Assembly (NCBI GenBank): GCA_032250905.1
Contig: JAVVEQ010000009.1
Coordinates: 19,234 to 83,233, forward strand
Direction of reading: 5' to 3'
Source: Desulfotignum sp032250905
GTDB lineage: Bacteria > Desulfobacterota > Desulfobacteria > Desulfobacterales > Desulfobacteraceae
Length of the DNA: 64,000 nt
In this document: one piece after another, positions 7,684-15,722 of the stretch
Layout of the letters: every line of letters begins with the position of its first letter
Numbering within the stretch: the stretch's first letter is position 1
The notes under the pieces: model-generated
Database searches by the model: none
What the model saw: the letters and a program-made list of their open reading frames with translations, nothing else
Told to the model about the DNA's origin: nothing
Program-made: the position numbers and the translations under genes

Positions 7684-8973
7684 CTACCATCTTCTTTCAA
7701 ACTTTTTCCTAAGAAATACCGCCGCCGCATTCATGGTCACAAGAAATGCCAGCAACACCATGATGGCCGCAGAGGTTCTTTCCAGAAACGCCCGCTCCGG
7801 GCTGTCGGCCCACAAAAAAATCTGCACCGGCAATACTGTGGATGGATCAGTGAATCCCCCGGGAATATCCACGATAAACGCCACCATCCCGATCATGAGC
7901 AGCGGCGCGGTTTCCCCTAAAGCCTGGGCCATGCCGATGATGGTGCCGGTGAGCATCCCCGGCAGGGCCAGTGGCAGCACATGGTGCATCACCATCTGGG
8001 TCCTGGAGGCCCCCACCCCTAAGGCTGCCTCCCGGATGGAAGGCGGGACCGATTTCAATGCCGCCCGGCTGGCAATGATGATGGTGGGAAGCGTCATCAA
8101 TGTCAGCACCAGCCCTCCCACCAGCGGGACCGACCTGGGCAGACCGAAAAAATTCAGAAATACAGCCAGCCCCAGCAGGCCGTATACAATGGACGGCACT
8201 GCAGCCAGGTTATTGATATTCACCTCGATCAGATCGGTCCACCGGTTTTTGGGGGCAAATTCTTCCAGGTATACGGCTGTGGCCACACCAATGGGAAAGG
8301 ACAGAAGCAGGGTAACAAGCAGGGTATAGAAAGAACCGGCCGCAGCACCCCGGATTCCTGCCAGTTCCGGTTCCCGGGAATCTCCGGCTGTAAAAAACGT
8401 GGTGTTGAACCGTTTTTCCAGCCGTCCGTTGGCCTGAAAGTGATCGATCCATGCCATCTGATTGTCTTTGACCCGGCGGTCGGATTCCGGCACATCCCTC
8501 TCGATATGGCCCTTGACCACCATGTCCACATCATCATCCGCCGGCACCCAGAGCTGAATCACCGACCCGATCCGATTCTGATTTTTTCTGACAAAATCCT
8601 GAAGCTGATAGGCAGCCCCGTTGCTGACCATCCCATACAGCTGCCGTATTTCCTTTCGCGTTTTGACTTCCGGAAACATCTCACCAAGGGAGCGTTTGAT
8701 CAGGCCCTGATAATTGGCATCTGCCAGAGAGCCGGCATCCAGCATCTCTGGATCCAGATGAATATCCAGCTGAACATAGGTCTGCTGAAATGCCGTGTAT
8801 CCATTGACCCCGATGCTGACAAAGAGAAACAGCAAAAAGGCCATGGAAACAATAACTGCAGCAATGCCGTAAATCCGGAACCGTTTTTCTGCCCGATACC
8901 GTCGGGACAGGCCCTGATTCACGATATCCATAGTCCGGAGATCACTCTGGTGTCTGGGAAGGGAATTATTCAT
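7684..8973 (-). CDS. pstA: Phosphate ABC transporter permease PstA (long form)
   Basis: A 429-residue inner-membrane permease. One N-terminal helix (about residues 35-57) is followed by a periplasmic insertion of about 150 residues (DUF3333-type), then the typical permease helices. The EAA loop that contacts the ATPase is recognisable at SIREAALGVGASRTQMVMHHVLP. It pairs with PstC to form the phosphate channel. The start ATGAATAA overlaps the pstC stop by 8 nt, showing coupling. Standard PstA is about 290 residues, so the extra length is the N-terminal insertion, a known variant. Its ATPase partner PstB must be encoded elsewhere. Confidence 0.92.
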   Translation of the reverse strand: MNNSLPRHQSDLRTMDIVNQGLSRRYRAEKRFRIYGIAAVIVSMAFLLFLFVSIGVNGYTAFQQTYVQLDIHLDPEMLDAGSLADANYQGLIKRSLGEMFPEVKTRKEIRQLYGMVSNGAAYQLQDFVRKNQNRIGSVIQLWVPADDDVDMVVKGHIERDVPESDRRVKDNQMAWIDHFQANGRLEKRFNTTFFTAGDSREPELAGIRGAAAGSFYTLLVTLLLSFPIGVATAVYLEEFAPKNRWTDLIEVNINNLAAVPSIVYGLLGLAVFLNFFGLPRSVPLVGGLVLTLMTLPTIIIASRAALKSVPPSIREAALGVGASRTQMVMHHVLPLALPGMLTGTIIGMAQALGETAPLLMIGMVAFIVDIPGGFTDPSTVLPVQIFLWADSPERAFLERTSAAIMVLLAFLVTMNAAAVFLRKKFERRW

Positions 8974-10357
8974 ATTGTTCTCTGTATTTACGCACCACTA
9001 CCAGTGCAATGACATTGAGTACCAGGGTGATGACAAACAGCATCAATCCCAGGGCAAATGCAGCCAGTGTCTTGGGACTGTCAAATTCCTGGTCCCCCAC
9101 CAGCAGGGTGACGATCTGAACCGTCACCGTGGTGACGGTTTTCAAAGGATTTACCGTCAGGTTGGCGGCAAGACCGGCCGCCATGACCACAATCATGGTC
9201 TCGCCGATGGCCCGGGACACTGCCAGCAGAACCCCGCCGACAATCCCGGGCAAAGCCGCCGGCAACACCACCAGGCGGATGGTTTCACTGCGGGTGGATC
9301 CCAGCCCCAGGGCTCCGTCCCGCAAGGACTGGGGTACGGCATTGATCACATCATCGGACAGGGAAGACACAAAGGGAATGATCATGATCCCCATGACCAG
9401 GCCGGCCGCCAGAGCACTTTCCGATGACACGTCCAGCCCCAGGGTAATCCCGGCGTTCCGAATCAGGGGTGCCACCACCAGGGCCGCAAAAAAACCATAC
9501 ACCACCGTAGGGATCCCGGCCAGTATTTCCATCAGGGGCTTGGCCACGGCCCGGAACCGACGGTCCGCATATTCAGACAGAAAAATGGCGGACATCAGCC
9601 CGATGGGAACGGCCACGCTCATCGCGATGGCGGAGATCAACAGGGTCCCCATGAATACGGGGATGGCGCCAAAGGCCCCGGAAGAGCCCACCTGGTCCTC
9701 CCGAATGGCCATCTGGGGGCTCCAGTCCAGACCGAAGAGAAATTCATGAACCGGAATGACTTTGAAAAACCGGATCGCTTCATACAGAACTGAAAGTACG
9801 ATGCCGATGGTGGTAAAAATAGCGATGGAGGCACAGATCACCAGCAGATATTTCACCAGGGTTTCCACATGGTTCCTGGCCCGCATCAACGGGGTGATCT
9901 TCTTTTGTATCCACAGGATTCCGCCAATACCTGCGGTCATGACCAGCACTGCCAGGGTGGCATTGCTGAGGGTTTCAAGCCTTTGATAATGAGCGGATGC
10001 CGCCTGAATGGCCGGGCTGATTTCACCTGAAACAATGTTGGCGGACACCAGGTTTTTGATATCATTCATCACCAGCCCCAGGCGCTCCGGAGGCAGGGCC
10101 TGAAGGTCTGGCGGCAGGCCGGCGATGACCATCTGGGTGATCACAGAGGATTCAAATGCCTGCCAGAACGAAAAAACGACCAGGGCCGGGACGGCACACC
10201 ACAGCGCTGCCAACGCCCCGTAATAGGTGGGTCTGGAGTGCAGTATGCGCGGTCCGCTGCCGGTGGCATCAGCCACTGCAAACGCTTTTTTCCGCCCCAG
10301 ATAATATCCGGCGGTCGTGAGCAGCAGCAAAACCAGTAGCAAATTGGAAGAGGACAT
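8966..10357 (-). CDS. pstC: Phosphate ABC transporter permease PstC (long form)
   Basis: A 463-residue membrane permease. An N-terminal helix is followed by the motif LGRKKAFAVA and an extended region, then the core permease with the EAA loop SLRDGALGLGSTRSETIRLV and the helix VSRAIGETMIVVMAAG. It is the first gene of pstC-pstA-pstS. The start is placed at ATG 10357 (AAGG about 6 nt before it) rather than a GTG two codons earlier. The 113-nt gap to mlaC could carry a promoter; I found no convincing Pho box. The extra N-terminal length resembles PstC variants that travel with DUF3333-type PstA. Confidence 0.92.
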   Translation of the reverse strand: MSSSNLLLVLLLLTTAGYYLGRKKAFAVADATGSGPRILHSRPTYYGALAALWCAVPALVVFSFWQAFESSVITQMVIAGLPPDLQALPPERLGLVMNDIKNLVSANIVSGEISPAIQAASAHYQRLETLSNATLAVLVMTAGIGGILWIQKKITPLMRARNHVETLVKYLLVICASIAIFTTIGIVLSVLYEAIRFFKVIPVHEFLFGLDWSPQMAIREDQVGSSGAFGAIPVFMGTLLISAIAMSVAVPIGLMSAIFLSEYADRRFRAVAKPLMEILAGIPTVVYGFFAALVVAPLIRNAGITLGLDVSSESALAAGLVMGIMIIPFVSSLSDDVINAVPQSLRDGALGLGSTRSETIRLVVLPAALPGIVGGVLLAVSRAIGETMIVVMAAGLAANLTVNPLKTVTTVTVQIVTLLVGDQEFDSPKTLAAFALGLMLFVITLVLNVIALVVVRKYREQYE

Positions 10358-10470
10358 GGTCACCTTGTCAAAAAAAGGGGTTATTCACTGAACTGACCGT
10401 GAAAATATCCCTTTTCTACAAGGATTTGTTTAACGAATGATGAGCGGTGTGTTAGAAAATGATTAGCAGC

Positions 10471-11076
10471 TTATGGATCTGATTGATTTTTTTTCTCAAG
10501 CTCCTGGAGCACCGATTCAAAAGAATCTGATTCCAGCATCCGGGCAAACTGGGATCGATAGTTGGCCACCAGGCTGACCCCCTCCACCACCAGGTCAAAC
10601 ACCATCCACTGACCGGTATCGGTCTCGTACATCCGGTAAAAGATGGGTATTTCAATGCTGTCGGTGATAATTTTCGTATCGATCTGGGCCTTGTTGTCCC
10701 GAACCTGTTCTTTGACGAAAATCACCTCTTCATCTGTATAGGCTTCGATTTTTCCCACATAGGTATTTTCCAGGAGCTGGGAAAACAAGGTCACGAACGT
10801 CTGACGTTCTTCAGCCGTTCTGCCCCGCCAGTGCCGGCCCAGGCTGAACTGGGACATTTTCTCGAAATCGAACCGCCGGTAGATCTTTTCCCGAAGGGCC
10901 TCCCGCCGCCGGGCTGTATTGGCCTCCCCTTTCAAAGACTCATCCTTCAAAACAGCCAGAATTTCGTCAATGCTGGCCTCAAGCTGTTTTCCGGCCGACG
11001 TATCGCTGGTGTATCCAAGGATCGGGACCATTAAAAAAGCCCCCCAGATCAGACATGACAGGACAACTTTTTTCAT
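10471..11076 (-). CDS. mlaC: MlaC/Ttg2D-family periplasmic phospholipid carrier
   Basis: A 201-residue exported protein (signal MKKVVLSCLIWGAFLMVPILGYTS). The core pattern RRFDFEKMSQFSLGRHWRGRTAEERQTFVTLFSQLLENTY and later IFYRMYETDTGQWMVFDLVVEGVSLVANYRSQF are characteristic of MlaC, which ferries phospholipid between outer and inner membrane. In E. coli it works with MlaFEDB and MlaA, none of which is here. The start ATG 11076 lies 2 nt after the stop of the upstream unknown gene, so the pair is coupled; a TTG two codons earlier is possible. The unknown partner may act in the same process. Confidence 0.88.
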   Translation of the reverse strand: MKKVVLSCLIWGAFLMVPILGYTSDTSAGKQLEASIDEILAVLKDESLKGEANTARRREALREKIYRRFDFEKMSQFSLGRHWRGRTAEERQTFVTLFSQLLENTYVGKIEAYTDEEVIFVKEQVRDNKAQIDTKIITDSIEIPIFYRMYETDTGQWMVFDLVVEGVSLVANYRSQFARMLESDSFESVLQELEKKNQSDP

Positions 11077-11078
11077 GG

Positions 11079-11639
11079 TCAATTTTCTTTCAAGGCGCTT
11101 TGAGCGAGAATATTTTCAATGACGGACCTGGTAAACGGCGGTGAAATATTTTTTGTTTTGGTGGCACCGGGCTTCAGGTTTGGTTTATGACTGGCGCCGC
11201 TGTAGGCGGTACAGGTCTGATCGCCGAAATGAAGCTGGTAATTGGGACGGATCCCTTTTCCTGTCGTGCCCAGACAAACCGATGCGGTATCATCCGAGCC
11301 CATGTTCTGCAGCATCTTTTCCAGAAACTGGGTGTTCAGCTGAGCCAGGCGGGTTTCATCCCAGACGATGCCTGTTTTACCGGATTTCCGGTTTCCACCG
11401 GATTTGGGCTTTAATTTGTGAATCAATGTAGACAAATTTTTCAGTTTGATCCCCAGATTCTTCACCGACCGCTTCTGGATCTCGCCTTCCGCCTGGGGCT
11501 TGAGAGTTTTCAGACGCTCATGGACCGCTTCATATCCGGCTTTGGATTCTTCCAGGTCTTTCTGATCGATCAGCGCATGAACATTTTTGCACATGCGGTT
11601 TATTTCCTGTCTGGATTCTCTGAATTTATCAGGTTCCAT
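11079..11639 (-). CDS. Uncharacterised protein coupled to mlaC
   Basis: A 186-residue protein that I do not recognise. Residues 1-85 are charged and helical, likely coiled coil (RESRQEINRMCKNVHALIDQ onward). The C-terminal half changes character: DDTASVCLGTTGKGIRPNY and LHFGDQTCTAYSGASHKPN, with Cys, Gly and Thr, suggest a small beta region. There is no signal peptide or membrane segment. The start follows AAGGAGAAAAAAGT. Its stop abuts mlaC, so cotranslation is likely. No function should be assumed beyond the link to mlaC. Confidence 0.75.
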   Translation of the reverse strand: MEPDKFRESRQEINRMCKNVHALIDQKDLEESKAGYEAVHERLKTLKPQAEGEIQKRSVKNLGIKLKNLSTLIHKLKPKSGGNRKSGKTGIVWDETRLAQLNTQFLEKMLQNMGSDDTASVCLGTTGKGIRPNYQLHFGDQTCTAYSGASHKPNLKPGATKTKNISPPFTRSVIENILAQSALKEN

Positions 11640-11753
11640 ACTTTTTTCTCCTTGTCAAAATAGGTCCGTCATGCCCGGTTCACGCCTCGCTTCCAGGTCA
11701 ATCTGATAACCTTACACTGATTTAGCACAAAATTCAAGGAGTTGGAAAAAAAG

Positions 11754-12995
11754 TCATGCCACTGTCTTTTTTTTGAAAAACCCTGCCAGAATCTCCAGGA
11801 CCCGGTCGATGTCGGCCTGGGTATGACATGCATTGATCTGGAACCGGATGGTTTCATCTCCTTTAGGAACAACCGGAAAGGTTAACCCCACCACCAGGAC
11901 CCCGTGCTCAAAGAGATATGACACCAGCTCATGGGTTTTCGAAGTATCTCTGACCATCAGGGGCACCACCGGATGAGGACCGTCAATGGATTCCAGGCCC
12001 AGTCGATCCAGACCTTTCCGAAACCGTTGCGTCTGTGCCGCCAGATGCGTGAGAAGGCCCTGCCCTTCGGGGCTGTCGCAGATCTCCAGGGCCTTGACCG
12101 CCGCAGCGCAGTCAGCCACGCTCAGGGGGTTGGTGTAGATATAGGTATCGGCCTTCTGCCGCACCGTCTCGATCAGGATCCGGCTGCCGGCAATGAACCC
12201 CCCGTTGACCCCGAAGGCCTTGCCGAACGTGCCCACCACCACATCAGGCCGGGCCCCGGCATATTCCGGGGTCCCGCGGCCGGTCTTACCATAGGCCCCG
12301 ATACCATGGGAGTCATCTACCACCGTGATCACCCCGTCCCGGAACTTATCGTCATAATCACCGCAGATCTGCACAATATCCTGAATGGGAGCAAAATCGC
12401 CCCGCATGCTGAAAATGCCGTCAAAAATCACCACCACCCGGTCCATGTCCGGGTCCACCGCTTCCAGGCATCGTTTCAGGTCTGCCATGTCGTTGTGCCG
12501 GTAAATCCCCTTGTTTTCACTGGGCACATTGCTGATGCGCATGGCCCGGATAATGGAGTTGTGGTTGAGCTGATCCCCGATCCAGTGGGTTTTTCTACTG
12601 GAAATGGTCAAAGCAAGGCCGCAGTTGGCGGTGTATGCGGAATTGAAAATCTTGGCGGCCGGCATGGCCACAAAACCGGCAATGCGTTCTTCCAGTCCCA
12701 CATGGTGGATAAAGGTGCCGTCTATAAACCGCACCGCCCCGGGCCCCACCCCGAATTTCCGGGTGGCCTCATCCGCTGCCTTGATCAGTTCGGGATGGTT
12801 GGACAAAGACAGGTAGGCATTGGAATTAAAGCGCATGAATGCCTGGTCGGATCCCAGCAGACGGTACCGGGGCCCCCGGTCCTGTTCCGGTGGAACAACC
12901 TCCTGAATGATCCGTTCCGATGCCTTGGCCCGGCCCTCTTCCTTCAGGGCGGCCAGTTCCAGCGCCAGGCTTGTGTCCAGTTTATCTGTACTCAT
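11754..12995 (-). CDS. kbl: 2-amino-3-ketobutyrate CoA ligase (glycine C-acetyltransferase)
   Basis: A 413-residue PLP enzyme of the alpha-oxoamine synthase family. It cleaves 2-amino-3-ketobutyrate with CoA to glycine and acetyl-CoA. Visible motifs are FNSNAYLSLSNHPE, DDSHGIGAYGKTGRGTPE and the PLP-lysine segment TFGKAFGVNGGF (K259). Placement next to threonine dehydrogenase supports Kbl over the close relatives BioF and HemA. It is about 15 residues longer than E. coli Kbl. The start has AGGAGAGGGACAG before it. It is separated from tdh by a 157-nt gap carrying a long inverted repeat, so the two may not be strictly cotranscribed. Confidence 0.88.
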   Translation of the reverse strand: MSTDKLDTSLALELAALKEEGRAKASERIIQEVVPPEQDRGPRYRLLGSDQAFMRFNSNAYLSLSNHPELIKAADEATRKFGVGPGAVRFIDGTFIHHVGLEERIAGFVAMPAAKIFNSAYTANCGLALTISSRKTHWIGDQLNHNSIIRAMRISNVPSENKGIYRHNDMADLKRCLEAVDPDMDRVVVIFDGIFSMRGDFAPIQDIVQICGDYDDKFRDGVITVVDDSHGIGAYGKTGRGTPEYAGARPDVVVGTFGKAFGVNGGFIAGSRILIETVRQKADTYIYTNPLSVADCAAAVKALEICDSPEGQGLLTHLAAQTQRFRKGLDRLGLESIDGPHPVVPLMVRDTSKTHELVSYLFEHGVLVVGLTFPVVPKGDETIRFQINACHTQADIDRVLEILAGFFKKKTVA

Positions 12996-13054
12996 CTGTC
13001 CCTCTCCTGTATCATTTTGAGGCCATGCCTCATTTTAGTCTCCATTTTTTGTTG

Positions 13055-13131
13055 CACCACGAAGATCACGAAGGACACGAAGGGGAATAACATATCCCTC
13101 CATCTTCGTGATCTTCGTGTCCTACGTGGTA
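13055..13131. repeat. Long inverted repeat built from ACGAAG units
   Basis: Two 28-nt arms (13055-13082 and 13104-13131) are inverted copies matching at 22 of 28 positions. Each arm is a short tandem of 9-nt units such as ACGAAGATC and ACGAAGGAC. Similar accidental translations (TTKITKDTKG) are familiar from intergenic repeats in deltaproteobacteria and planctomycetes, so this looks like one copy of a dispersed family. It sits between tdh and kbl and could act as a transcript-stabilising or attenuating hairpin. Confidence 0.75.
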
Positions 13132-13152
13132 ACACCTTCCAAACAACTGAAT

Positions 13153-14199
13153 TTATTGAGTCCGGGTCCAGTCGAGGATCACTTTGCCGGATTTTCCCGA
13201 GCGCATCACTTCGAACCCGTCTTCAAACTGTGTATAGGCGAACCGGTGGGTGATCAACGGGGTGATATCCAGGCCGGTCTGGATCATGGCGGTCATCTTG
13301 TACCAGGTTTCATACATCTCCCGGCCGTAAATCCCCTTGATGGTAAGCATGTTGAACACCACCTTGTTCCAGTCAATGGGGGTCTGGTCCGGCATGATCC
13401 CCAGGAGAGCGATCTTGCCGCCGTGACACATGTTGTCCAGGATCCCCTCTAAGGCCGAAGGATTGCCGGACATTTCCATGGCCACGTCAAATCCCTCTTT
13501 CATGCCCAGTTGCTTCTGGGCATCGGCAATGGACATCCGGGTGACATCCAGGGCCAGGTCGGCACCGGTTTTTTTTGCCAGTTCCAGGCGATAGGGATTG
13601 ACATCCGTGACCACCACGTACCTGGCCCCGCTGTGCCTGGCAATGACGGCTGCCATGCACCCGATGGGACCGGCCCCGGTGATCAGAACATCCTCGCCCA
13701 GCACGTCAAATGACAGTGCCGTATGGGTAGCGTTGCCCAGGGGATCAAAACAGGCCAGGGTTTCCAGAGGAATGTTCGGATCACAGTACCACACATTGGT
13801 CACCGGGATGGCCAGGAACTCGGCATAGGCCCCGGGCCGGTTCACGCCCACCCCTTTGGTATCCTTGCACAGATGCCGCCGGCCGGCCAGGCAGTTTCTG
13901 CAGTGGCCGCACACCAGGTGACCTTCCCCGGACACCAGATCCCCTTTTTTGAAATCCGCCACATGGGACCCCACTTTTTCGATGGCTCCCACAAATTCAT
14001 GGCCGATATGCATGGGGACCGGAATGGTTTTGGCGGCCCAGGCATCCCAGTTATAGATATGCACATCCGTGCCGCAGATGGCGGTGCGCAGGATTCTGAT
14101 CAGCACCTCGTTGTGCCGGATCTCAGGCATCGGCACATCCTGGAGCCACAGTCCCTGGGCCGGTTTTGCCTTGACAATCGCTTTCATGGTCTGTTTCAT
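13153..14199 (-). CDS. tdh: L-threonine 3-dehydrogenase
   Basis: A 348-residue zinc-dependent medium-chain dehydrogenase that oxidises threonine to 2-amino-3-ketobutyrate with NAD. Catalytic zinc ligands C42, H67 and E68 (ICGTDVHIYNWD, GHEFVG) and the four structural-zinc cysteines C97, C100, C103 and C111 are intact. ITGAGPIGCMA is the NAD loop, and the Tdh-typical NWD follows the catalytic Cys. The start ATG 14199 has AGGGAG 6 nt before it. It lies 60 nt after two MttB-like methyltransferase genes. A related activity on a methylated beta-hydroxy amine cannot be excluded given that context. Confidence 0.9.
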   Translation of the reverse strand: MKQTMKAIVKAKPAQGLWLQDVPMPEIRHNEVLIRILRTAICGTDVHIYNWDAWAAKTIPVPMHIGHEFVGAIEKVGSHVADFKKGDLVSGEGHLVCGHCRNCLAGRRHLCKDTKGVGVNRPGAYAEFLAIPVTNVWYCDPNIPLETLACFDPLGNATHTALSFDVLGEDVLITGAGPIGCMAAVIARHSGARYVVVTDVNPYRLELAKKTGADLALDVTRMSIADAQKQLGMKEGFDVAMEMSGNPSALEGILDNMCHGGKIALLGIMPDQTPIDWNKVVFNMLTIKGIYGREMYETWYKMTAMIQTGLDITPLITHRFAYTQFEDGFEVMRSGKSGKVILDWTRTQ

Positions 14200-14259
14200 G
14201 GGTATCTCCCTGTCGACCTGAGGAATCCGGCCGTTAACCGGAACGGGTTACATGTCAAT

Positions 14260-15708
14260 TTAATGATACAGGGGCAACGCATCCGGGTCCACCCCTTTTG
14301 TTCGCATAAATGTGTCCATGGCACCCAGCACACCCGGATCGATTCCCGGCGGCTCATACCGGGCCAGCATCTGGTCCCGGGCATTCTGAATATTTTTGAG
14401 CAGTTTTTCATGGGGGGACATGCCGGCCAGGTGGCCCCGCAAGGCCACTGAAGGATTCCAGGTATGGGTCCGGCACTTTTTCATGGTGTCCATGGTGGTG
14501 AGAAACAACCCCCCGGGCCCCACTGAATCAATGAGATCAAAATTCAGGGTGGTATCGTCAACAATCATGTCATCCAGATAGAACCGGATCATTTGAATGA
14601 TCTCCAGGTCCATGATAAATTTTTCAAAGGAGATGGCGCCAAAACTGTCCAGGATGCCGGCGCTGTGTACGATCAGGCTCATCCGGTTCTGAAGGGCCGT
14701 GAACATGGACAGCATGCTTTCATACCCTGCCGGTGCGGACAGGCTTTTTGCATCGCTGACCGACCCCCCTCCCCGGCTGGGCAGTCCGTAATACCGTGCC
14801 AGCGCTGCGCAGTATTTTGCCTGAAGCGCATAGGCCGGCGACCCGATGGAAATGTTGCCGGTTTTCATGTCCGATCCATAGCACTGGATCCCGAAAATCA
14901 CCGGGGTGCCGGGATTCAACGCCTGGGCCATGCATATGAGTCCCAGGGCTTCGGCCGTGGCCATGGCCACATTGCCGGCGAGGTCAATGGGTCCGGTGGT
15001 ACCGGCCGCCACCCCCGGAGACAGGATCACGGGCTGGCGGTATTTTCCGGCCACTTCCAGGGCCGACAACCCGGTATCATCCACCTGCAGGGGGCTGACC
15101 GGGCTGATCATGGTCAGCACCCGGGGCATCTGAGCCAATGCGGCCTTTCCCCCGGTACGCAGAGCGGCCAGAGTCATGATATCCTCCATGTGCTGCCTGT
15201 TGCCCGGTATCCCGAAAACACATTTGTCCGAACAGGTCAGGGCCGCATACATCATGGCCAGGTGACTGACATCTGCAGCCACATCCGAAGGCTGGGCCAG
15301 AATCCCCCCGTTGATGTGAAACAGGTCACTGGCGTGCACCAGTTTCAAAAGGTCCACATGGTCCTGGAAAATCGCGCTTCTGATATTGCCGTCCGGATCC
15401 ATGACGGAAGCGCACCCGTATCCGGCAGCCATACTGGACGAACCGTCTCCCAGGACCACATCATGAACAGGAGTGATGCCGTGCAGGGTGAACCGGCCCG
15501 GAGCCTTGGCCAGCAGTCCATCTACCTGGTCCGGGAAGAACATGACCCGATCCCCTTTGATGGTTACCCCTTTTTCCGCCAACAGGTCCTGATACGGCCG
15601 GCTTAAAATCCGGATACCGATCTCAGACAGGATCCGACGGGCCATGCGGTCCAGTTTTTCCAGCTTTTCTGTGGCCGGATCCTGAAATTCCGGCAATATT
15701 CGGGTCAT
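14260..15708 (-). CDS. MttB-superfamily (non-pyrrolysine) corrinoid methyltransferase, copy 2
   Basis: A 482-residue member of the trimethylamine methyltransferase superfamily (COG5598). The frame is complete without an amber codon, so it is a non-Pyl member; such enzymes demethylate quaternary amines such as glycine betaine, proline betaine or carnitine and pass the methyl to a corrinoid protein. Typical stretches are GYGCASVMDPDGNIRSA, SPVSPLQVD, GTTGPIDLAGNVAMATAEAL and the end VGPGGLFLTTMDTMKKCRTH. The start is ATG 15708 behind CAGGAGAAAAAAGC, not the earlier TTG. It follows the first MttB-like gene by 14 nt. No corrinoid protein, RamA-type activator or methyl-THF transferase lies in the window. 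Confidence 0.88.
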   Translation of the reverse strand: MTRILPEFQDPATEKLEKLDRMARRILSEIGIRILSRPYQDLLAEKGVTIKGDRVMFFPDQVDGLLAKAPGRFTLHGITPVHDVVLGDGSSSMAAGYGCASVMDPDGNIRSAIFQDHVDLLKLVHASDLFHINGGILAQPSDVAADVSHLAMMYAALTCSDKCVFGIPGNRQHMEDIMTLAALRTGGKAALAQMPRVLTMISPVSPLQVDDTGLSALEVAGKYRQPVILSPGVAAGTTGPIDLAGNVAMATAEALGLICMAQALNPGTPVIFGIQCYGSDMKTGNISIGSPAYALQAKYCAALARYYGLPSRGGGSVSDAKSLSAPAGYESMLSMFTALQNRMSLIVHSAGILDSFGAISFEKFIMDLEIIQMIRFYLDDMIVDDTTLNFDLIDSVGPGGLFLTTMDTMKKCRTHTWNPSVALRGHLAGMSPHEKLLKNIQNARDQMLARYEPPGIDPGVLGAMDTFMRTKGVDPDALPLYH

Positions 15709-15722
15709 GCTTTTTTCTCCTG

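Noticed and set aside
10358..10470. A Pho box before pstC
   Set aside because: No pair of CTGTCAT-like repeats at 11-nt spacing could be found.
13055..13131. Possible CRISPR array, because of short repeated units
   Set aside because: Only two inverted arms with 9-nt internal units are present; there are no regular direct repeats, spacers or cas genes.
11931..13253. A 440-codon plus-strand open frame
   Set aside because: It lies antisense to kbl and reads through the inverted repeat, giving the TTKITKDTKG signature of a repeat translation. kbl has full motifs and a ribosome binding site.
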